From an uncultured Oscillospiraceae bacterium (GTDB lineage: Bacteria > Bacillota_A > Clostridia > Oscillospirales > Oscillospiraceae), in NCBI GenBank assembly GCA_900762245.1, contig CAAFFR010000015.1:1-5054 (forward strand): a stretch of 5,054 nt of DNA. The letters run 5' to 3'. The position numbers and the translations under genes are program-made. Shown here piece by piece: positions 1 to 4,391 of this stretch; position 1 is the stretch's first letter, and each line of letters begins with the position of its first letter. The notes beneath the pieces were generated by a model. That model was not told where the DNA came from, did no database searches, and worked only from the letters and a program-made list of their open reading frames with translations.

Positions 1-110
1 CCGATGACGCAGATCAGTCCGCCGATCCAGAAGGCGCTGAAGCAGTCGCGGAAAATGGGCGATTTGGGCGCCATATCTTCCACCAGTTTTCCGTATTCCT
101 TTTCCGTCAT
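1..110 (-). CDS. spoVAC: Stage V sporulation protein AC, N-terminal fragment
   Basis: Partial gene running leftward off the window; only the first 36 codons plus two bases are present. The peptide begins MTEKEYGKLVEDMAPKSP and continues through FWIGGLICVIG, which I recognise as the start of SpoVAC: a short charged N-terminus, then the first membrane segment with its GGLIC motif. SpoVAC is an inner forespore membrane protein of the SpoVA channel that moves dipicolinic acid into the developing spore and releases it at germination. The start is supported by a GGAGGG ribosome binding site a few bases upstream (about 115-122 on the + strand as its complement). It appears to be the first gene of its operon, since the neighbouring gene is divergent; in many Clostridia the operon is spoVAC-spoVAD-spoVAE. 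I found no convincing sigma-G or sigma-F promoter by eye. Identification rests on recalled family sequence and a short fragment. Confidence 0.85.
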   Translation of the reverse strand, partial: MTEKEYGKLVEDMAPKSPIFRDCFSAFWIGGLICVI

Positions 111-219
111 AAGATCCCTCCGGGGATAGCATTTCCAAAAGAGGGGAAACAATACGTCAATCGTTTTCTTACCTAAATTTTCACTCGTTTTTTTGTTAAT
201 TTTTCCGGCAAACACTTCG

Positions 220-249
220 TTGTCAGATGCAAGGGTTTTGTGTTATAAT
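220..249 (+). promoter_or_regulatory. Sigma-A promoter of uxuA
   Basis: A -35 box TTGTCA (220-225) lies 18 nt before a perfect -10 box TATAAT (244-249). The -10 also carries the extended TGN element at 241-243. Transcription should start near 256, giving a leader of about 68 nt before the uxuA start. The region upstream (about 170-215) is AT-rich with T-runs. No operator is obvious. Confidence 0.75.
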
Positions 250-265
250 CTATACAGCCAATCAT

Positions 266-294
266 GCCTCTTCCTGTATTTATGGAGGTGAGGC
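266..294 (+). promoter_or_regulatory. Leader hairpin with an orphan Shine-Dalgarno sequence
   Basis: In the uxuA leader, GCCTC (266-270) can pair with GAGGC (290-294), and CCT (273-275) with AGG (286-288), across a small internal loop. The right arm contains a strong GGAGGTG (284-290) that has no ATG, GTG or TTG at usable spacing downstream. The working uxuA ribosome binding site is the separate GGAGG at 311-315. Pairing was found by eye; function is unknown. Confidence 0.3.
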
Positions 295-323
295 GGGAAA
301 TTTAAGTAATGGAGGAATTTACT

Positions 324-1424
324 ATGCCTATGCAAATGGGTTTCCGTTGGTATGGTGAGGGTAACGATCAGATCACCCTGGACTATATCAAGCAGATTCC
401 TGGTGTCAGCACCATCGTTTGGGCACTGCACCACAAGATGCCCGGTGAGATCTGGGAAGAACACGAGATCGCCGAGGTTATGGATCAGCTCCACAAGTAC
501 GGCTTCAACGGTGACGTTGTTGAGTCCGTTAACGTTCACGACGACATCAAGATCGGCAAGCCCACCCGCGACGCTCTGATCGAGAACTACAAGGTCTGCA
601 TCCGCAACCTGTCCAAGTTCGGTGTTAAGGTTATCTGCTACAACTTCATGCCCATCTTTGACTGGACCCGTTCTGATCTGTTCCACCCCGTGGGCGACGG
701 CTCCACTGCACTGTTCTATGAAAAGGGCATGATCCAGGACGACTACAATGCTATGGCAAAGTACATCCTGGACTTCACCGAGAAGTACAACATGTCCTTC
801 CCCGGCTGGGAGCCCGAGCGTATGGCTCAGCTGGACCGTCTGTTCAAGGAGTATGCTGATGTTGACCACGAGAAGCTGTGGGCCAACCTGAAGTACTTCC
901 TGGAAGCTATCATGCCCACCTGTGAGGAGTGCGGCATCAAGATGGCTATCCACATGGACGATCCCCCATGGGATATCTTCGGCCTGCCCCGTCTGCTGAT
1001 CAGCGAGGAGAACATCGACCGCTTCCTGTCCATGGTCGATCATCCCAACAACTGCCTGACCCTGTGCTCCGGCTCTCTGAACGCAGACCCCAACAACAAT
1101 GTTGCCAACGTTGTTCGTAAGCACTGCGACCGCATCGCTTTCGCACACATCCGTAACGTCAAGCACTTTGACAACGGTGACTTCTCCGAGGCTTCCCACC
1201 GCGACTGCGACGGCGAGACCGGCATCCTGGAGATCCTGAAGGCTTACCACGAGTGCGGCTACGAAGGCTACATCCGTCCTGACCATGGCCGTCACCTGTG
1301 GGGTGAGGGTCCCGGCACCGTCCGTCCCGGCTACGGCCTGTATGACAGAGCTCTGGGCATCATGTACATGCTGGGCGCATGGGACATGCTGGACAAGAAG
1401 GCTGGCACCAAGACCACTCTGTAA
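324..1424 (+). CDS. uxuA: D-mannonate dehydratase
   Basis: Converts D-mannonate to 2-dehydro-3-deoxy-D-gluconate in the cytoplasm, a step of glucuronate catabolism that feeds the KDG branch. The protein of 366 residues is close to Bacillus-type UxuA (about 360) and shorter than the E. coli form (about 390). Family hallmarks are the N-terminal FRWYG and HHKMPGEIW (36-44). The Mn2+ ligands known from Streptococcus UxuA (His, Cys, His, Asp) fit His210 in AIHMDDPPW, Cys248 in LCSG, His275 in AHIRNV and Asp320 in RPDHGRH; their spacing agrees closely. The fold should be a TIM barrel. I chose the ATG at 324 because GGAGG (311-315) sits 8 nt before it. The upstream in-frame ATG at 309 overlaps that site and would be untranslatable from it; ATGs at 330 and 336 are less well spaced. 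Codon use is highly biased (CTG for Leu, AAG for Lys, CGT/CGC for Arg), like the ribosomal protein genes to the right. It forms its own transcription unit. Confidence 0.96.
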   Translation: MPMQMGFRWYGEGNDQITLDYIKQIPGVSTIVWALHHKMPGEIWEEHEIAEVMDQLHKYGFNGDVVESVNVHDDIKIGKPTRDALIENYKVCIRNLSKFGVKVICYNFMPIFDWTRSDLFHPVGDGSTALFYEKGMIQDDYNAMAKYILDFTEKYNMSFPGWEPERMAQLDRLFKEYADVDHEKLWANLKYFLEAIMPTCEECGIKMAIHMDDPPWDIFGLPRLLISEENIDRFLSMVDHPNNCLTLCSGSLNADPNNNVANVVRKHCDRIAFAHIRNVKHFDNGDFSEASHRDCDGETGILEILKAYHECGYEGYIRPDHGRHLWGEGPGTVRPGYGLYDRALGIMYMLGAWDMLDKKAGTKTTL

Positions 1425-1437
1425 TTTGTTCTTCTAT

Positions 1438-1469
1438 AAAAAGTACCATCCTTCGGGATGGTACTTTTT
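1438..1469 (+). terminator. Intrinsic terminator of uxuA
   Basis: A perfect 14-bp inverted repeat, AAAAAGTACCATCC (1438-1451) with GGATGGTACTTTTT (1456-1469), is closed by a TTCG tetraloop. The right arm ends in the U-tract. It begins 13 nt after the uxuA stop codon, so uxuA is probably transcribed alone. Confidence 0.95.
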
Positions 1470-1568
1470 GTTCGGGCAATGGTCGCCTCTGCAGATAAGA
1501 AAGGACGATTTTCACAAGAATCTGTCTTAAAATTTGTGGACCTGACCAAATCCTTATAGAAATGATAA

Positions 1569-1582
1569 TCCGCTATTGCGGA
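1569..1582. promoter_or_regulatory. Small dyad over the -35 box, possible operator
   Basis: TCCGC (1569-1573) and GCGGA (1578-1582) form a 5-bp inverted repeat around TATT, overlapping the -35 region of the uxuB promoter. The position would suit a repressor site, but the arms are short and I recognise no regulator consensus. A second weak dyad (ATTTG at 1532-1536, CAAAT at 1547-1551) lies about 60 nt upstream of the likely transcription start. Confidence 0.2.
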
Positions 1583-1604
1583 AAGAAAGCAAATCGTCTA
1601 TAAT
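1576..1604 (+). promoter_or_regulatory. Promoter of the SDR oxidoreductase gene
   Basis: A perfect -10 box TATAAT (1599-1604) follows a weak -35 box TTGCGG (1576-1581) at the ideal 17-nt spacing. Transcription should begin near 1611, giving a leader of about 68 nt. A separate promoter after the uxuA terminator means that the two genes can be expressed independently. The weak -35 leaves room for activation. Confidence 0.65.
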
Positions 1605-1642
1605 ATAGCTGTCAAAATGTGCGGGAACGGGTTTTCCGGGTC

Positions 1643-1666
1643 CCAATATTTACACAAAATATTTGG
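1643..1666 (+). promoter_or_regulatory. AT-rich hairpin overlapping the ribosome binding site
   Basis: CCAATATTT (1643-1651) can pair with AAATATTTGG (1657-1666), giving nine base pairs with one bulged base (T1662) and a five-base loop. The right arm takes the first two G residues of the GGAGGT ribosome binding site (1665-1670). The alternative pairing GGGA (1623-1626) with TCCC (1641-1644) would compete with it. The hairpin is mostly A-U and therefore weak. Confidence 0.3.
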
Positions 1667-1678
1667 AGGTAATTCATT

Positions 1679-2524
1679 ATGCTTAATCTTCCCCTGACTC
1701 ATGATTTTACCGGTAAGGTCGTCGTTGTTACCGGTGCAGGCGGCGTTCTGTGCGGCGATATGGCTCGTGCTTATGCTCAGGCTGGCGCTAAGGTCGCTGC
1801 TCTGGACCTGAACGAGGCTGCTGTTCTGAAGCTGGCTGAAGAGGTATGTGCTGAAGGCTTCATCATGAAAGGCTACAAGGCCAACGTTCTGGAGCTGGAG
1901 GCTCTGGAGGCTGTTCATCAGCAGATCCTGGCCGACTTCGGTCCCTGCGACATCCTGGTCAACGGCGCCGGCGGCAACAACCCCCGTGCTACCACCGACA
2001 ACGAGTATCAGCATGAGGCTAAGGAAGGCCAGAAGACCTTCTTCGATCTGGACCAGTCCGGCATCGACTTCCTGTTCAAGCTGAACTTCCAGGGCACCCT
2101 GCTGCCCACTCAGGTCTTTGCTAAGGATATGGTCGCTAAGAAGTCCGGCAACATCCTGAACATCTCCTCCATGAACGCCTACATCCCCCTGACCAAGATC
2201 CCCGCTTACTCCGGCGCTAAGGCAGCTATCTCCAACTTCACCCAGTGGCTGGCTACCCACTTCGCCGGCACCGGCATCCGCTGCAACGCCATCGCTCCCG
2301 GCTTCATCGTCTCCGCTCAGAACAAGGCTCTGCTGTTCAACGAGGATGGCACTCCCACCGCTCGTACCGCTAAGATCCTGGCTGGCACTCCCTCCGGCCG
2401 TTTCGTTGACTCCAACGAGCTGCTGGGCGGCATGCTGTTCCTGACCGACGACAAGTTCGCTTCCGCTGTCACCGGCGTTATCCTGCCCATCGACTGCGGC
2501 TTCGCTGCTTACTCCGGCGTGTAA
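1679..2524 (+). CDS. uxuB: SDR-family oxidoreductase, probable fructuronate reductase (mannonate oxidoreductase)
   Basis: A classical-size short-chain dehydrogenase of 281 residues with a Rossmann fold. The nucleotide-binding loop is T18-G19-A-G-G-V-L-C-G26. Asp43 at the end of the second strand suggests NAD(H) rather than NADP(H). NGAGG (95-99) matches the NNAG segment. The catalytic set is Asn136, Ser164, Tyr177 and Lys181 (YSGAK), followed by PG at 207-208. A charged insert at about 103-127 precedes the Asn136 helix, as in SDR-type UxuB (Bacillus YjmF). That enzyme interconverts D-fructuronate and D-mannonate, the substrate of the preceding uxuA. The substrate call therefore rests on family resemblance plus context; gluconate- or sorbitol-type SDRs are the alternatives. 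It is unrelated to the long-chain UxuB of E. coli. GGAGGT (1665-1670) lies 8 nt before the ATG. Codon use is as strongly biased as in rplC. Confidence 0.85.
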   Translation: MLNLPLTHDFTGKVVVVTGAGGVLCGDMARAYAQAGAKVAALDLNEAAVLKLAEEVCAEGFIMKGYKANVLELEALEAVHQQILADFGPCDILVNGAGGNNPRATTDNEYQHEAKEGQKTFFDLDQSGIDFLFKLNFQGTLLPTQVFAKDMVAKKSGNILNISSMNAYIPLTKIPAYSGAKAAISNFTQWLATHFAGTGIRCNAIAPGFIVSAQNKALLFNEDGTPTARTAKILAGTPSGRFVDSNELLGGMLFLTDDKFASAVTGVILPIDCGFAAYSGV

Positions 2525-2532
2525 TTTGCTTT

Positions 2533-2571
2533 AACAAAAAGACCTGTCCTTCGGGACGGGTCTTTTTTGTT
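2533..2571. terminator. Bidirectional terminator between convergent genes
   Basis: The left arm AACAAAAAGACCTGTCC (2533-2549) pairs with GGACGGGTCTTTTTTGTT (2554-2571) around a TTCG tetraloop, with one G-U pair and one mismatch. It has a T-run on both strands. It ends uxuB on the plus strand, and it starts right after the esterase stop codon (2573-2575) on the minus strand, so it probably serves both. Confidence 0.93.
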
Positions 2572-2572
2572 A

Positions 2573-3445
2573 TTATAGAAACTTTCTGAAAAAATCTGCG
2601 GTATCATCGTTGCAGGCGACAGCGTCCGGCAGAAGAATATTTACATGGAATACATGCCCCACGGTTTTATCTTCTTCCGCACCGTAGCATTTCCATTGCG
2701 CCTGCACACCCTTTTCCTGAAGAAATGCGTACATGGGCTGCGCGTTGGCCCGGAGGAAATCACAGCAGGCGGTAGTAATAAAAGCGGGAGGATAATCGCC
2801 GGTGATGTTGTCCAGAACGGAAAGCCGGGGATCGCTGGCGGGCAGGGTTTTTCCAAGATAGTCCAAAGCCAGGTCTTTCCGTTTGCCTGCTGCCTGGGCC
2901 GCTGGGTCATACAATCCGCAGTTCAGACCAAGGGCGCGGATGCGGATGTTCGGAATTTTCAGTCCAAACAGGGCGCCGTAGGAGGGATTGGTTACCATAG
3001 CGGCATACTGGCTGGCAAGCTGGGCACCGGCAGAGTCGCCTACCAGAAAAATGCGGTCCGGGTCCAGATGATACCGCTGGGCATTCTGAACGATCCACTC
3101 CATGACACTGTTGGTATCCGCCAGGGGAGTGGGGAACTTCCATCTGGGGGCCAGACGGTAGTTGAAATTTACGAAAGCAAAACCCCGGCGGGCCATGTCC
3201 ATGCCGTAGCGGCGGTAAATTTCTTTGCTGCCGTATACATAACCGCCTCCGTGAATGCTGACGATGGTAGGAAGCGGCTGGTTTGTGCCGTGAGGGTAGT
3301 ATACATCCAACAAATTTTCCTGTCCGTGGCTGCCATAGGAAATGTTGCGGCATTCGGTAACACCATCGGGTAACGGAATAGCGGCATCCCGGCGTTTGTC
3401 GTTTCTGCCGGCACCGATGCGAAACAATAGAGCGGCTAGAGTCAT
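2573..3445 (-). CDS. Alpha/beta-hydrolase fold esterase (acetyl esterase/lipase-like)
   Basis: A predicted cytoplasmic serine hydrolase of 290 residues in the hormone-sensitive-lipase-like group. HGGGYVYG (65-72) supplies the oxyanion hole. GDSAG (136-140) holds the nucleophile Ser138. The likely Asp and His of the triad are Asp229 in CCDFL and His264 in GHVFH. YRLAP (96-100) is also typical of the group. Such enzymes hydrolyse short-chain acyl esters; the natural substrate cannot be told. The N-terminus is only briefly hydrophobic, so I see no signal peptide. Two in-frame ATGs are available. The upstream one (3451) lies only 2 nt from the AGGAGG site (3454-3459), whereas the one ending at 3445 has 8 nt spacing, matching the other genes here, so I chose it. 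Codon use is relaxed (AAA, CGG, TTG, CTT and GTA are common), unlike the flanking genes. It converges on uxuB and diverges from the S10 operon, so it is probably monocistronic. Confidence 0.9.
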   Translation of the reverse strand: MTLAALLFRIGAGRNDKRRDAAIPLPDGVTECRNISYGSHGQENLLDVYYPHGTNQPLPTIVSIHGGGYVYGSKEIYRRYGMDMARRGFAFVNFNYRLAPRWKFPTPLADTNSVMEWIVQNAQRYHLDPDRIFLVGDSAGAQLASQYAAMVTNPSYGALFGLKIPNIRIRALGLNCGLYDPAAQAAGKRKDLALDYLGKTLPASDPRLSVLDNITGDYPPAFITTACCDFLRANAQPMYAFLQEKGVQAQWKCYGAEEDKTVGHVFHVNILLPDAVACNDDTADFFRKFL

Positions 3446-3475
3446 ATGCATGTCCTCCTACATTATATATATTGT

Positions 3476-3506
3476 ATTATACCGATTCGGGAAGCGGATG
3501 TGTTAA
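3476..3506 (-). promoter_or_regulatory. Possible promoter of the esterase gene
   Basis: On the minus strand, TATAAT (complement of 3476-3481) is preceded by TTAACA (complement of 3501-3506) at a long 19-nt spacing. Transcription would start near 3470, about 10 nt before the ribosome binding site. The -10 is perfect but the spacing is poor, which agrees with modest expression. Confidence 0.45.
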
Positions 3507-3654
3507 GAATCTTTAAAGGAAAGAGAAAAGCGGGGAGTGGGATAACGAAAACGTAATAGTTTGTCCTAAAAATTTCCAATTGATACAAAATTAGCTATTC
3601 TCTGTTTTTAACGAATTTTTATGGCGTGATTTGTGATTTTTTCTGAAATAATGC

Positions 3655-3683
3655 TTGACAATTGAAAGAAGTCATGTTATATT
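3655..3683 (+). promoter_or_regulatory. Strong promoter of the S10 ribosomal protein operon
   Basis: A perfect -35 TTGACA (3655-3660) and -10 TATATT (3678-3683) are separated by the ideal 17 nt, with an extended TGT at 3675-3677. The preceding 100 or so bases are very AT-rich and could act as an UP element. Transcription should start at about 3690. A weaker candidate, TTGTCC (3561-3566) with TACAAA (3584-3589), lies upstream. Confidence 0.88.
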
Positions 3684-3689
3684 ATTCAA

Positions 3690-3957
3690 GCGCGTGTAAG
3701 GAATAAGTATGCGCGCACTGCGATGATGCGGGAGATTGCGTTGAGAGACGGTAACTTCCGCGGAGTATGTCCGGTCATCGGGCGGCTGAACTGCTTTGAA
3801 GCGCTTGCGTATATCGCTGCGCTGAGAAGAATGGGTCGGCCTCGGTCGGCCATTTTTCATGGCTCGGAGTGATACGCACGGCGGCGCGGACAAAACAGTT
3901 CGACCGTACCCAGACACTACGCAAACTGAGTACGTAATTCAAGGAGGAAAACAAACC
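3690..3957 (+). promoter_or_regulatory. Long structured 5' leader of the rpsJ operon
   Basis: About 268 nt of GC-rich, apparently untranslated RNA lie between the promoter and rpsJ, in contrast to the AT-rich 3482-3654, where I see only promoter sequences. Possible helices read by eye: GCGCGTGTA (3690-3698) with TATGCGCGC (3708-3716), which would place a hairpin at the very 5' end; CGATGA (3721-3726) with TCATCG (3775-3780); GCGGGAG (3728-3734) with CTTCCGC (3755-3761); AGCGC (3800-3804) with GCGCT (3819-3823), extended by GCG (3807-3809) with CGC (3815-3817); and GCCAT (3849-3853) with ATGGC (3859-3863). Several are mutually exclusive. S10 operon leaders are known sites of autoregulation by L4 in E. 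coli, and leader RNAs upstream of rpsJ have been predicted in Firmicutes. Which protein, if any, acts here is unknown. Confidence 0.7.
3768..3785 (+). repeat. Duplicated RNA element, copy 1 (rpsJ leader)
   Basis: TGTCCGGTCATCGGGCGG recurs almost unchanged at 4304-4320 (16 identical bases, one mismatch, one gap). It is preceded by CCGC (3758-3761), which can pair with its final GCGG, and followed directly by GCTGAAC (3785-3791). Confidence 0.6.
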
Positions 3958-4266
3958 ATGGCAAACCAGATGATCCGCATTCGACTGAAGGCTTATGATC
4001 ACCAGCTGATCGACTCCAGCGCTGCAAAGATCGTGGAGACCGCAAAGCGCAACGGCGCACAGGTTTCCGGCCCCATTCCGCTGCCCACCAAGAAGGAAGT
4101 TGTTACCATCCTTCGCGCTGTCCACAAGTATAAGGACTCCCGTGAGCAGTTCGAGCGCAGAACCCACAAGAGACTGATCGATATCCTCAACCCCAATCAG
4201 AAGACCGTCGAAGCTCTGATGAGCCTCGACCTGCCTGCTGGCGTTGAGATTGAGATAAAGCTGTAA
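3958..4266 (+). CDS. rpsJ: 30S ribosomal protein S10 (uS10, NusE)
   Basis: Small-subunit head protein of 102 residues, the standard bacterial length, matching the family end to end: it opens with [19 protein letters not shown], has GPIPLPTKK (38-46) in the extended loop that reaches into the ribosome, the [14 protein letters not shown] stretch, and ends [12 protein letters not shown]. As NusE it also joins the transcription antitermination complex with NusB. AAGGAGG (3941-3947) lies 10 nt before the ATG. The reading frame stays open upstream to an ATG at 3859, but that lies in the structured leader and has no ribosome binding site. It is the first gene of the S10 operon, followed after 125 nt by rplC. 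Codon use is strongly biased, as expected for high expression. Confidence 0.98.
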   Translation: MANQMIRIRLKAYDHQLIDSSAAKIVETAKRNGAQVSGPIPLPTKKEVVTILRAVHKYKDSREQFERRTHKRLIDILNPNQKTVEALMSLDLPAGVEIEIKL

Positions 4267-4391
4267 TTTTTACGTAACAACGAAAATTTACAGCAGCCCG
4301 CACTGTCTGGCATCGGGCGGACGGGTCATGTCGGCAGCTGAACCCAATGCGGCCGTCGACCAATAACCTATTATAAAGGAGAAAACCCAAG
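4267..4391 (+). promoter_or_regulatory. Long structured spacer between rpsJ and rplC
   Basis: A spacer of 125 nt is long for these two genes, which in E. coli and Bacillus lie only a few tens of bases apart. It can fold: CAGCAGCC (4291-4298) pairs with GGCAGCTG (4333-4340) with one A-A mismatch. Alternatives inside are GCCCG (4296-4300) with CGGGC (4314-4318), CTGTC (4303-4307) with GACGG (4320-4324), and GGGTCA (4323-4328) with TGAACCC (4339-4345, one bulge). There is no terminator. TATAAA at 4371-4376 overlaps the ribosome binding site and is not a usable promoter. An 8-bp palindrome TTACGTAA lies at 4270-4277. Confidence 0.55.
4304..4320 (+). repeat. Duplicated RNA element, copy 2 (rpsJ-rplC spacer)
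   Basis: TGTCTGGCATCGGGCGG matches 3768-3785 in the rpsJ leader. As in copy 1, a CCGC (4298-4301) just upstream can pair with the closing GCGG, and a GCTGAAC (4337-4343) follows, here 16 nt further on. Confidence 0.6.

Noticed and set aside
111..200. Sigma-G or sigma-F promoter for spoVAC on the minus strand
   Set aside because: One is expected, but I could not find a convincing -10 (CATnnTA type) by eye; TGAAAA alone is not enough.
264..305. Short ORF of 13 codons before uxuA as a leader peptide
   Set aside because: No ribosome binding site before its ATG and no codon run suggestive of attenuation.
243..1295. Long open frame on the minus strand opposite uxuA (350 codons)
   Set aside because: It is a shadow of the strong codon bias of uxuA. 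It has no ribosome binding site and its composition (long runs of V, L, D, G) is an antisense artefact.
1532..1551. GntR/UxuR-type operator upstream of the SDR promoter
   Set aside because: The arms ATTTG and CAAAT resemble such sites, but the central spacing does not fit the TGGT-n3-ACCA pattern.
1598..2260. Open frame on the minus strand opposite the SDR gene (220 codons)
   Set aside because: Same antisense artefact; it runs across the uxuB promoter and leader and has no family resemblance.
2645..3373. Plus-strand open frame across the esterase gene (242 codons)
   Set aside because: The minus-strand esterase has complete catalytic motifs, a ribosome binding site and a terminator; this frame has none.
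3859..3957. N-terminal extension of rpsJ from the ATG at 3859
   Set aside because: S10 is complete from 3958 with a strong ribosome binding site; the upstream stretch is structured leader RNA.
4371..4376. Internal promoter before rplC (TATAAA)
   Set aside because: Transcription would start beyond the ribosome binding site, and there is no -35 box.
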